From NCBI RefSeq assembly GCF_003313505.1, contig NZ_QMHO01000001.1:62001-126000 (forward strand): a stretch of 64,000 bases of DNA, in the 5' to 3' direction. This document shows, piece by piece, positions 34,474-42,443 of this stretch. The translations under genes were made by a program, and so were the position numbers. Position 1 is the stretch's first letter; each line of letters begins with the position of its first letter. This stretch comes from Pedobacter nanyangensis (GTDB lineage: Bacteria > Bacteroidota > Bacteroidia > Sphingobacteriales > Sphingobacteriaceae). Below the pieces are notes generated by a model that did not search any database, was not told where the DNA came from, and saw only the letters and a list, made by a program, of their open reading frames with translations.

Positions 34474-35961
34474 CTATACCTGATTGGCCTTAATAAAGGC
34501 CACGCTCCTTTCAATATCCGTTGCCAACAACCTATCCGCTTCGTTAAAGCTTACCACGGTTCTAAAATCTTTCCATAAGTTTTCAATTTTTGGAGATGAC
34601 TTTAATGGCCTACGCAACTCCAGGGCCTGTGTGGCGGTAATAAGTTCAATGGCTAAAATACGTTCCACGTTTTGTACCACACGTAAACATTTGGTTGCCG
34701 CATTGGCGCCCATGCTCACATGATCTTCCTGGCCATTGCTGCTTACAATACTATCCACCGATGCCGGTGTACATAACTGTTTGTTTTCGCTGGCAATGGA
34801 AGCCGCCGTATATTGAGTTATCATAAGACCGGAGTTTAGCCCCGCTTGCTTTACCAGGAAAGGCGGCAACCCTCGGCTGCCCGAAATCAGTTGAAAAGTT
34901 CTTCGCTCTGAAATAGACCCGATTTCGGCCAATGCCATACAAAGAAAATCTAGCGTAAGCGCCAATGGTTGTCCATGGAAGTTCCCTGCCGAAATAATCA
35001 GATCTTCGTCGGGGAATACATTTGGATTATCGGTAACGGCATTAATTTCTGTCTCAAAAACGGATTGGATGTAAGCTACACTATCTTTACTTGCGCCGTG
35101 CACCTGTGGCACGCAACGGAATGAATAAGGATCTTGTGTTTGCTTGCCCGTTTGAGCAATCAGTTCGCTTCCATCCAGCCAATTCCTCACATTTTCGGCA
35201 GTTTGCAACTGCCCCTGATGCGGCCTAATCAAATGACTGAGGCTTAAAAAAGGATCAATACGGCAATCAAATGCGTCTATAGCGGTTGCCGCAATGGCGT
35301 CGGCCCAATCCAGCAAACGTTTGGACTGCAAAAGTACATACACGCCATAGGCACTCATAAATTGTGTACCGTTTATCAGCGCCAAACCTTCCTTGCTTTG
35401 TAGGGTTAAGGCTTGCCAACCCAGTTGCTGGTACAATTGCGAGGTTTGGATCTTCTCCTCTTTATACCAAACCTCGCCCTCGCCAATTAACGGGATTGAT
35501 AAATGCGCCAGCGGCGCCAAATCACCAGAGGCACCCAATGAACCTTGGGTATAAACTACCGGTAAGATGTTTTGGTTGTAAAAATCTATTAGGCGATGTA
35601 CGGTTTCTAAGGCAACGGCAGAATGCCCGTAGCTTAGCGACTGTATTTTTAACAGTAGCATTAGCTTAACAATAGGTTTAGGCACTTCCTGCCCCGTACC
35701 ACAAGCGTGTGACAACAGGAGGTTGTGTTGAAGCTGTGTGAGTTTATCTGCTTCTACCTTAACATTTTGCAGGTACCCAAAACCTGTATTAATCCCATAG
35801 ATGGGTGCTTCCGTTTGGCGTAATTTCTCATCCAGATAATTCCTGCATTTAATAATTCGGGCCGTAGCTTCCGCAGCTAGCACAATGCTTTTCCCAGATT
35901 GTATAATTTCCTGCAAAATGGCCAAGCTTAGGACGCCGCTGCCTATTTCGTATTTGATCAT
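34474..35961 (-). CDS. hutH: Histidine ammonia-lyase
   Basis: First enzyme of histidine degradation: L-histidine to trans-urocanate plus ammonia. The ATG at 35961 (MIKYEIGSGVLSL) gives ~495 residues. The MIO cofactor is formed from Ala-Ser-Gly in GSLGASGDLAPLAHL. Other lyase motifs are YGINTGFGYLQN, LINGTQFMSAYG, GNFHGQPLAL and QEDHVSMGA. Pairing with hutU argues for histidine rather than phenylalanine or tyrosine as substrate. Confidence 0.95.
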   Translation of the reverse strand: MIKYEIGSGVLSLAILQEIIQSGKSIVLAAEATARIIKCRNYLDEKLRQTEAPIYGINTGFGYLQNVKVEADKLTQLQHNLLLSHACGTGQEVPKPIVKLMLLLKIQSLSYGHSAVALETVHRLIDFYNQNILPVVYTQGSLGASGDLAPLAHLSIPLIGEGEVWYKEEKIQTSQLYQQLGWQALTLQSKEGLALINGTQFMSAYGVYVLLQSKRLLDWADAIAATAIDAFDCRIDPFLSLSHLIRPHQGQLQTAENVRNWLDGSELIAQTGKQTQDPYSFRCVPQVHGASKDSVAYIQSVFETEINAVTDNPNVFPDEDLIISAGNFHGQPLALTLDFLCMALAEIGSISERRTFQLISGSRGLPPFLVKQAGLNSGLMITQYTAASIASENKQLCTPASVDSIVSSNGQEDHVSMGANAATKCLRVVQNVERILAIELITATQALELRRPLKSSPKIENLWKDFRTVVSFNEADRLLATDIERSVAFIKANQV

Positions 35962-35981
35962 ATCGATTTCATTTGGTTGCC

Positions 35982-35989
35982 CAAAAGTA
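35982..35989 (-). promoter_or_regulatory. -7 box of hutH
   Basis: TACTTTTG on the minus strand matches TAnnTTTG, 20 nt before the hutH ATG. Confidence 0.58.
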
Positions 35990-36141
35990 TAAATAATTGC
36001 AAGGAATTGATGCAAATAAAAATGTCATTTCAACCTGAAGCACGGCCCAGTGAGGTTAAATGTTGTGGTTTGGTTGATCTTTCCAAAAAAATTAACGCTG
36101 CGGCGGTATGAATGTTGGTTAGTTGTTAAAGCCCTACAAAC

Positions 36142-37158
36142 TTAGCTTTCCAAAATCTCCAGTTGGGCAATAATATCTTCTGGGCTGATGGGGTATGGTT
36201 GATCATTGGCAATGGTTTGATAAACGGCTTCGAATAACTCGCCATAATTCCCTAATGGAGAAGTGAGCAAAGAAACCTCTCTACCGCCACCACTATTTAC
36301 CAAGGTAAGTTTACCAGCATCCTCCGCAATTTCCAAACCATAGCCGTCATCGGTAGGTTTCATCCCTTTTAAAAGTTGTGCTTCCTGTACATCGCCGTGG
36401 TTTTTGGAAAAAGCGCCTAAAGCGCCATTAACCACAAATGCCGGCGGAATATCAGCGGCCAACAAGGTAGCGGTTAAATACACATTTAACTGATTGGGAT
36501 AGGCCAGGTGAATAAAGAAATAGTCATCTACCTTACTGTTTTCACGATTGCTGGCCAAAATTTTGTAAAATTTCTCTGGTTTGCCAAATAAAGCGATTGC
36601 CTGGTCTATCAGATGTGGGCCTAAATCGTAAGACAGCCCACTGGCTTCAAAACTGGGGTCTTCCTTAAATCCTTTCGGTCCAATTTCATTACGATAACGA
36701 TCAAAACGGAAATGCACCTCGGTGAGCTTGCCCAATTTCCCGCTTTCAATAATCTCCTTGGTGATTTTAAATCCGCTATCAAATCTTCTGTTTTGATAAA
36801 CCAGGGCATGCTTTCCAACCTCCTTAGCCAAAGCGAAAAGTTCATTGGCCTGGGCAACCGTTGCCGTAAAAGGTTTTTCAACCAAAATATGCTTGCCCGC
36901 CAACAGGCATTTTTTTGCGTAATGATAATGGGTGTAATTAGGGGTATTGATAATTACCAGGTCAATCGTATCATCAGCAATCAGTTGTTCAATACTATCA
37001 TAACTGGCCACGCCGGGGTAATCTTGAGCGGCCTGTTTTTTACTGCGCTCGGTTACGGCCATAAAATTGAAGCCTTCGTGCAAATCAATAAAGGGGGCGT
37101 GAAATACCTTGCCCGACATTCCATAGGCCATTAAGCCCACATTTATTTTTGATCCCAT
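36142..37158 (-). CDS. Gfo/Idh/MocA family oxidoreductase
   Basis: The ATG at 37158 (MGSKINVGLMAYGMSG) is chosen because the TAnnTTTG promoter box lies only 5 nt further upstream; the frame extending to 37269 would cross it. ~338 residues. The N-terminal Rossmann domain has GMSGKVFHAPF and the EKP motif (HILVEKPFTA) that carries the catalytic Lys. The C-terminal dehydrogenase domain has DLGPHLIDQAIALFG. It is probably a sugar or inositol-type NAD(P)-dependent dehydrogenase; the substrate is unknown. Confidence 0.92.
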   Translation of the reverse strand: MGSKINVGLMAYGMSGKVFHAPFIDLHEGFNFMAVTERSKKQAAQDYPGVASYDSIEQLIADDTIDLVIINTPNYTHYHYAKKCLLAGKHILVEKPFTATVAQANELFALAKEVGKHALVYQNRRFDSGFKITKEIIESGKLGKLTEVHFRFDRYRNEIGPKGFKEDPSFEASGLSYDLGPHLIDQAIALFGKPEKFYKILASNRENSKVDDYFFIHLAYPNQLNVYLTATLLAADIPPAFVVNGALGAFSKNHGDVQEAQLLKGMKPTDDGYGLEIAEDAGKLTLVNSGGGREVSLLTSPLGNYGELFEAVYQTIANDQPYPISPEDIIAQLEILES

Positions 37159-37163
37159 AACTA

Positions 37164-37171
37164 CAAAACTA
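37164..37171 (-). promoter_or_regulatory. -7 box of the Gfo/Idh/MocA gene
   Basis: TAGTTTTG on the minus strand ends 5 nt before the ATG. This decides the start at 37158 and predicts an almost leaderless transcript. Confidence 0.6.
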
Positions 37172-37310
37172 AAAATTTGATAGACATATCGCTCAAAAAT
37201 GAAGGCTATGAATGCATTAACCGTCCTATTTCCACGCTTTAAGTGTTGTATCTGGGCTTGCGCAAACAAAGTATATTTTCAAAAAACAATCATCTAAGTA
37301 AGGTTAACGC

Positions 37311-37318
37311 TATATTTG
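37311..37318 (+). promoter_or_regulatory. -7 box of the gene at 37323
   Basis: TATATTTG is an exact TAnnTTTG match ending 4 nt before the ATG, which predicts a leaderless or nearly leaderless mRNA. Confidence 0.6.
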
Positions 37319-37322
37319 CATC

Positions 37323-37667
37323 ATGAAACCATCCGAAATCAATATCAAATGGAAAGAACTGCAAGAAAAGATTGCGCAGGATTTTGACTCGGAAATACCA
37401 GATTTAAAGGTAATACTATTTTTGATCGGCGTACAGGAATTGGGAAAAGGACCGGGAAAATTTAGCAAGAGGCAAAAGGAAGAGTTGATGCACATTGCTA
37501 CCTGCCGCTTGTTAAGCGAAATGGGATTTTACGAACTAGAGGGGCTTGACCAAGATGGCTGGCCACATTGGAAACTGGTAAAGCAAATTCCGCCCTACGT
37601 TGGACTAGAACAGGAAATGCTCCTGAAATCTCTAGCCATCAACTACTTTGCAGATATTTACGAATAA
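37323..37667 (+). CDS. Uncharacterised conserved-looking cytoplasmic protein
   Basis: 114 residues, no signal or membrane segment; mostly helical with a central LKVILFLIGVQELGKGPGKF and KEELMHIATCRLLSEMGFYE. The tone of the sequence (single well-formed domain, own promoter and strong terminator) points to a real gene conserved in relatives, but I recognise no named family. It is a solitary gene. Confidence 0.75.
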   Translation: MKPSEINIKWKELQEKIAQDFDSEIPDLKVILFLIGVQELGKGPGKFSKRQKEELMHIATCRLLSEMGFYELEGLDQDGWPHWKLVKQIPPYVGLEQEMLLKSLAINYFADIYE

Positions 37668-37704
37668 AAAATCCCCCAGCGATTAATCGCTGGGGGATTT
37701 TTTT
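37668..37704. terminator. Strong bidirectional terminator
   Basis: AAATCCCCCAGCGATTAATC and GCTGGGGGATTTTTTT form a long perfect palindrome with an A-run on the left and a T-run on the right, serving both convergent genes. Confidence 0.9.
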
Positions 37705-37721
37705 GAAGATGTAGCCTAAGC

Positions 37722-38402
37722 TTATCCAGCTTTTTCAGCAGCTTCTTTTTTCAATTGTTCGTTAGCAACAATCACAATTTCTACCCTACGGTTAGCAGCA
37801 CGGCCAGCTTCTGTATTATTATCAGCAATTGGCTCGTTAAAACCTTTGCCCTCTGTTACCAAACGTGAAGCCGGAACACCTTGAGAAACCGCATAGGTTT
37901 TAACCGCTGCAGCTCTTTTTTCTGAAACAGTTTGGTTTACAGCCGCTGTACCTACGTTATCGGTGTGGCCAATCACTTTTACATCGGTTCCTGGATATTG
38001 GTTTAATGATGCTGCCAATGATTGGATATTGGTTTTGGCTGCATCTTTCAATTCAGTTTTATTGAAATCGAAAAGGATACCGCTATCAAATCTTACGATA
38101 ATTCCCTCACCTTCGCGAATTACTTCTGCCCCTGGAATTGCTTGTTTAATTTCGGCCGCCTGCTTATCCATTCTTTTTCCGATAAAACCCCCTGCAGTAC
38201 CGCCAACAGCAGCGCCTATTACCGCACCTACAGCTGTGTTACCCGCTTTTTTTCCAATTAAAGCACCAATTACACCTCCAGCTGCCGCACCAATACCCGC
38301 ACCTTTTTGAGTATTGTTTAGGCTATCGCAGCTTTGAAAAATCATAGCACCTACCGATAAAGCTATAGCGACAGTTGCTGTCTTAAATTTTGTAGTCATC
38401 AT
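37722..38402 (-). CDS. OmpA family lipoprotein with glycine-zipper segment
   Basis: 226 residues; signal peptide with lipobox (IFQSC). Residues ~33-80 are a Gly/Ala-rich glycine-zipper membrane segment (GAGIGAAAGGVIGALIGKKA), the hallmark of OmpA/YiaD-like proteins. The C-terminal OmpA domain binds peptidoglycan: KVIGHTDNVGTAAVNQTVSE, KRAAAVKTYAVSQGV and NRRVEIVI. It probably anchors the outer membrane to the wall. Two adjacent ATGs (38402, 38399) are possible starts. Confidence 0.93.
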   Translation of the reverse strand: MMTTKFKTATVAIALSVGAMIFQSCDSLNNTQKGAGIGAAAGGVIGALIGKKAGNTAVGAVIGAAVGGTAGGFIGKRMDKQAAEIKQAIPGAEVIREGEGIIVRFDSGILFDFNKTELKDAAKTNIQSLAASLNQYPGTDVKVIGHTDNVGTAAVNQTVSEKRAAAVKTYAVSQGVPASRLVTEGKGFNEPIADNNTEAGRAANRRVEIVIVANEQLKKEAAEKAG

Positions 38403-38444
38403 TTTTTATGTTGTTTATTTTCTAATGTTGTCTGTTTTCATGTT

Positions 38445-38452
38445 CAAAGGTA
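38445..38452 (-). promoter_or_regulatory. -7 box of the OmpA lipoprotein gene
   Basis: TACCTTTG on the minus strand matches TAnnTTTG, ~42 nt before the ATG. Confidence 0.55.
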
Positions 38453-38597
38453 ATGCCAATTTAACATATTTGTGTAAATTATTCGGCTTTTCTTGTTAAC
38501 AATCACTGATTTACAAATAAATAAGAAGATCATACGGCCTCCTTCCCGCTTGGGCATTGACCAAAATTTTATACAACAAACTCGTTACATGGACAAG

Positions 38598-39293
38598 TTA
38601 TTCCCCAAAATAGGCTTCCAGTTCCTTTAAAGAATTCTCATCGGTATGGAAATCTTTAATGACCTTACCTTTCTCTAGTAAAATGATCCTATTACATACG
38701 TCCGTTACGTGGTTCAAATCGTGGCTCGAGATAAAAGTGGTTAAGCGCTGGGTAGTATTAAGGTGCTTGATCAGGGACTTAAGCCTGATTTGTGTAGTAG
38801 GGTCCAAGTTGGCAAAAGGCTCATCTAAGATTAACAGCTCAGGTTTTTGCATCAGCGCTGCGGCTATGCCCACCTTATTTTGGTTACCCTTCGAAAAATC
38901 TCTTATATACTTGCCCCGATTTAATATTTCGCCGTTAAAGAACTCCTCATATTGTTTCAGATAATCGGCAACGTGAGCAATGCTTAAGCCATGCAAGCTT
39001 CCAATAAAGGTAAAGTACTCTTCTGGCGTGAGGTAATCGATCAGGAAACCTTCATCAAGATAGGAAGCTGTATAATCTTTCCATTGGGCGCTTTTGGCCA
39101 CATTAATGTCTTTTGAAAGGATCTCGCCTCCATCGGCACGTATCAGATCCAAAAGCATCCTGAAGAAAGTAGTTTTCCCAGCGCCATTGTTCCCTACCAA
39201 ACCGATCGTTTCGCCTGCCCTAATATTTAAATTTTGAATATCTACTACGGTTCTACCACCATAGGTTTTTAATAAATTCCTAACTTCAATCAT
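38598..39293 (-). CDS. ABC transporter ATP-binding protein
   Basis: 231 residues. Walker A is GNNGAGKTT (~36-44), the Q-loop region is DYTASYLDEGF, the signature is degenerate (DFSKGNQNKVGI instead of LSGGQ), Walker B is LLILDEPFANLD and the switch is FISSHDLNHV. It lies 4 nt after a DUF5687 membrane protein gene, which would be its permease. Together they form a two-gene exporter of unknown substrate, probably dimeric. Confidence 0.95.
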   Translation of the reverse strand: MIEVRNLLKTYGGRTVVDIQNLNIRAGETIGLVGNNGAGKTTFFRMLLDLIRADGGEILSKDINVAKSAQWKDYTASYLDEGFLIDYLTPEEYFTFIGSLHGLSIAHVADYLKQYEEFFNGEILNRGKYIRDFSKGNQNKVGIAAALMQKPELLILDEPFANLDPTTQIRLKSLIKHLNTTQRLTTFISSHDLNHVTDVCNRIILLEKGKVIKDFHTDENSLKELEAYFGE

Positions 39294-39297
39294 AGTT

Positions 39298-40770
39298 TTA
39301 TTCTCTAAAGCCTTCGGCTATTTTATAACGCTGTTTTTCAAATCTCTTTACAATAAGATCAATCCAATAATTTCTGAGTAAAAGGGCAATTAAACCAAAC
39401 AGGCCAATGGCCAACAACCCCCAGTAAGGTTTGTTCATCATTCCAAATGGCACGTATAAAAATATCGGCACCAAAAAGAAGGGAAGCCCTAAAATCCACT
39501 GTGTGGCACCAACGCCCTGCCAATTAAAGCTGGCGCTTTGCGTAATGTCTAACCGTTTGTAGTTATTGGTGGCAAAAAACAGCACGATTACTGTGCCAAA
39601 TCCAATATTATAAAGGTAGGCAGCCAAATGCAAAAGCAACAGTTTATAACTTATAAAGCCATAAAAGCTAGACAGAATGGTGATAATGGTACAACTGATG
39701 GTAAACAGCAAAAACTTGGCCTTAATAAAATCCCTGAAATTGATTTTGTTGACTAGCAGCCCATCAAAATGGGCGCTTTGCCAAGCAAACATAAATTGCC
39801 CATAGGTTACAATGGAAATGCCTGTCATGAAAATAGCGGCAAATAACATGGCACCAAACTGGTCTGTAGCCAATAGTTTATCTTTGTAAAACAAGAAACC
39901 ATAGGCCAAAAACAAGAGCCCCATAATGATAGATGTCCTTGATCTTTTATGTCTTAAAATAAGTTTAAGTTCCAAGGCCGCCAATTCGCCAACTTTGCCA
40001 AAACTATTTAAAAACGGATAGTCTGTACTAACTTTTTTATCATCTTTTGAGCTCAGCTCCTCGGTATATAGGTTGTTTCTTAAAAAAATAGAATTAACGC
40101 TAAAAATAGCCACAGCAGCTGCTACAAAAGCCAAAGACAGGTAAGGATATTTGGCCACAGATTGGAAGATTAGATTAGAAAAATCTCTAATGGAAATGAG
40201 CTGATAGTAATCTAAGCCGGCCAAACCCAAAATCAGCAGCATGCCCACACCAAAAATAGCCACATTGTTAATTGCCTTGCGCTTGAGGTAAAGCACTAGG
40301 TAGTTATTAAAAAAGACAAGTGCTAAAATAGACAGTAGATAGGCGGTACCCACCAAAGCGCCTTGTATGGTCATGATATTAAGGATCACGAACGGGAAGA
40401 AAATAAACCAGGGCAATATGTTAAAAATCGAAAACAGCGACTTTATGTTTAAAAAGTTGACGATGGTTTTTCTGGAGATATTTAAATGCAGATAAGGTAC
40501 AATGCTTAGGGTAGGAAGCTCCTGCATTTGTATCCTAATTACCAGGTCGAAAAGGAAATAATATAGGATCAGTCCGTTAAAAATAACCGTGGGATTAATG
40601 CCTGGCATAAATTTTTCGATGAGTGTGCTCATCCAAAAGCCAATTCCGATAGCTACGACTAAAAAATAAAGCATGAAAAAGCCCAGTACTATTTGAGCGG
40701 CAATGCTTCCTGCTTTATTTCGGCTACGCCAAAATGATTTCCATTGATGTGATAAAAATATTGATATCAT
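39298..40770 (-). CDS. DUF5687 family membrane protein, probable ABC permease
   Basis: 490 residues with about 12 hydrophobic helices. It begins MISIFLSHQWKSFWRSRNKA, a conserved amphipathic N-terminus of this Bacteroidota family. There is a large cytoplasmic loop in the middle (LYTEELSSKDDKKVSTDYPF, LELKLILRHKRSRTS). The adjacent ATPase gene 4 nt downstream supports a permease role. Its substrate is unknown. Confidence 0.88.
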   Translation of the reverse strand: MISIFLSHQWKSFWRSRNKAGSIAAQIVLGFFMLYFLVVAIGIGFWMSTLIEKFMPGINPTVIFNGLILYYFLFDLVIRIQMQELPTLSIVPYLHLNISRKTIVNFLNIKSLFSIFNILPWFIFFPFVILNIMTIQGALVGTAYLLSILALVFFNNYLVLYLKRKAINNVAIFGVGMLLILGLAGLDYYQLISIRDFSNLIFQSVAKYPYLSLAFVAAAVAIFSVNSIFLRNNLYTEELSSKDDKKVSTDYPFLNSFGKVGELAALELKLILRHKRSRTSIIMGLLFLAYGFLFYKDKLLATDQFGAMLFAAIFMTGISIVTYGQFMFAWQSAHFDGLLVNKINFRDFIKAKFLLFTISCTIITILSSFYGFISYKLLLLHLAAYLYNIGFGTVIVLFFATNNYKRLDITQSASFNWQGVGATQWILGLPFFLVPIFLYVPFGMMNKPYWGLLAIGLFGLIALLLRNYWIDLIVKRFEKQRYKIAEGFRE

Positions 40771-40775
40771 TTCGT

Positions 40776-40895
40776 TTAAAATTTGATGATTTCTTTGACA
40801 ATTTGCGGCACTAAAGCCAAACCAATTGATATTTCATGATTGCTAGTATCTTTTTCTTTTCCGAATCGTATTCTTCGTGTGTAATCAGTTTTCAT
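40776..40895 (-). CDS. Possible 39-codon ORF between rarA and the DUF5687 gene
   Basis: ATG at 40895, TAA at 40776-40778, giving a basic peptide (MKTDYTRRIRFGKEKDTS...). It fills most of the 142-base gap and lies on the strand of both neighbours. No promoter box and no recognised family; it may be chance or a decayed gene end. Confidence 0.2.
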   Translation of the reverse strand: MKTDYTRRIRFGKEKDTSNHEISIGLALVPQIVKEIIKF

Positions 40896-40912
40896 CAAAC
40901 AATTGGGATAGA

Positions 40913-42193
40913 TTAATAATTGTATTTATTCTTCCAGTTTTGTTTCAGTTTTTCTCGTAGTTTTTCTTCGGCGGGGTTTTTACCAGGATCGTAAAGCTTA
41001 GTGCCACTTAATTTTTCCGGCAAATATTCCTGGGCTTCAAAATTACACTCATAGGCATGTGAGTATTTATAATCGGCTCCATAACCAATGTTTTTCATGA
41101 GCTTGGTTGGGGCGTTACGCAAATGTAAGGGCACTGGCAAATCACCGGTTTCTTTCACCAATGCCTGAGCGTGATTAATGGCCATATACGAAGCATTGCT
41201 CTTTACGGATGAGGCCATGTAGGTTACACATTGCGAGAGGATAATCCTGCTTTCGGGAAAACCGATGACATTGACGGCCTGAAAACAGTTATTGGCCAAT
41301 AGCAAGGCGTTTGGATTGGCGTTTCCGATATCCTCAGAGGCTAGGATCACCAGCCTACGGGCGATAAATAATGGATCTTCGCCCCCCTCGATCATCCTGG
41401 CCAACCAGTAAACGGCAGCATTGGGGTCACTTCCTCTGATAGATTTGATGAAGGCCGAGATGATGTCGTAATGTTGTTCCCCAGCTTTGTCATACAGGGC
41501 CAGGTTTTGTTGCGCATGGGCCAACACGTTTTCATTGGTAAGCTCCACTTTATCGCCGCCAATCCCGTTAATGGCAATCTCCAGCACATTCAATAATTTC
41601 CGGGCGTCGCCACCACTTAAACGGATGAGCGCTTCGTGCTCTTTGATCTTTACTTTTTTCTTCGATAAAACTTCATCTTTAGTGATGGCTGTATCCAACA
41701 GGCCAACCAGCTCCTCTTCGGTTAAGTTTTGGAGGATATAAACCTGGCATCGGGATAGCAAAGCTGAGATGACTTCGAAGCTTGGGTTTTCGGTAGTGGC
41801 GCCTATCAACGTAACCAATCCACGCTCTACGGCCCCTAACAAACTATCCTGTTGCGATTTGCTAAACCGGTGGATTTCATCGATAAACAGTACGGGCATG
41901 CCCATAAAACCACCTTTCATGGCAGCTGCTTTGTCTATCACTTCCCTTACATCTTTTACCCCCGAATTAATGGCACTTAATGCAAAAAAGGGGCGGTCCA
42001 GGTTTTGGGAGATAATGGTGGCCAAGGTGGTTTTTCCTACTCCTGGCGGTCCCCAAAAAATCATGGATGGAATACGACCGCTTTCGATGGCTTTGCGCAG
42101 TACCGCTCCTTCGCCCACCAAATGCTTCTGTCCTACATATTCGTCAAGGCTTTTGGGTCGTAATCTTTCGGCTAATGGTACTAGGTTTTGCAT
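40913..42193 (-). CDS. rarA: Replication-associated recombination protein A (MgsA/RarA AAA ATPase)
   Basis: The ATG at 42193 (MQNLVPLAERLRPKSLDEYV) is the family's normal N-terminus. A GTG at 42211 opens 18 nt further upstream, but it lies inside a repeat word. ~426 residues. AAA+ motifs: Walker A WGPPGVGKTT, Walker B LFIDEIHRFSKSQQD, sensor IGATTENPSFEV. The C-terminal tetramerisation domain carries DPNAAVYWLARMIEGGEDP and YKYSHAYE. It acts at stalled replication forks with DNA polymerase and SSB. Confidence 0.96.
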   Translation of the reverse strand: MQNLVPLAERLRPKSLDEYVGQKHLVGEGAVLRKAIESGRIPSMIFWGPPGVGKTTLATIISQNLDRPFFALSAINSGVKDVREVIDKAAAMKGGFMGMPVLFIDEIHRFSKSQQDSLLGAVERGLVTLIGATTENPSFEVISALLSRCQVYILQNLTEEELVGLLDTAITKDEVLSKKKVKIKEHEALIRLSGGDARKLLNVLEIAINGIGGDKVELTNENVLAHAQQNLALYDKAGEQHYDIISAFIKSIRGSDPNAAVYWLARMIEGGEDPLFIARRLVILASEDIGNANPNALLLANNCFQAVNVIGFPESRIILSQCVTYMASSVKSNASYMAINHAQALVKETGDLPVPLHLRNAPTKLMKNIGYGADYKYSHAYECNFEAQEYLPEKLSGTKLYDPGKNPAEEKLREKLKQNWKNKYNY

Positions 42194-42205
42194 AATGTTT
42201 TTTTT

Positions 42206-42220
42206 GGCCACAGATGCACA
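42206..42220 (+). repeat. Short word of the CCACAGATGCACAGAG repeat type
   Basis: GGCCACAGATGCACA overlaps the alternative GTG start of rarA. It matches the half-site at 29641-29660 and the inverted pair at 61346-61409. Confidence 0.5.
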
Positions 42221-42340
42221 AATGATTCTTTAAAGTCAATAAGTATAAAATCTTGTCAAGATGTTACCATACTAATCTCTTATAATTTAAGCGTGTTTCT
42301 CCAAATTAACTAAAAGAGGAGTCATTTAAAATAATTTAGA

Positions 42341-42418
42341 GATTGCTTCGTCGTTCCTCCTCGCAAAGACGGGAACTACGAACAACGTCATTGCGAGCTT
42401 TGCGAAGCAATCTTAAAG
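42341..42418. repeat. REP-like hairpin between the RhlE-like gene and rarA
   Basis: GATTGCTTCGTCGTTCCTCC and CGAGCTTTGCGAAGCAATC frame an inverted pair with CGTCATTGCGAG in the right arm. It is the same word family as 18851-18878, 48904-48963 and 53639-53745. Confidence 0.65.
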
Positions 42419-42443
42419 TATATGATACAACTTTGCAGCCCCC

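Noticed and set aside
36016..36141. Repeat-like DNA upstream of hutH (GTCATTTCAACCTGAAGC)
   Set aside because: It resembles a REP-like word but has no inverted partner and is too diverged to call.
36712..37134. 140-codon plus-strand frame over the Gfo/Idh/MocA gene
   Set aside because: Shadow of the true gene, whose promoter box and motifs are clear.
41769..42233. 154-codon plus-strand frame over rarA
   Set aside because: Antisense shadow of rarA codons; no signal or motif.
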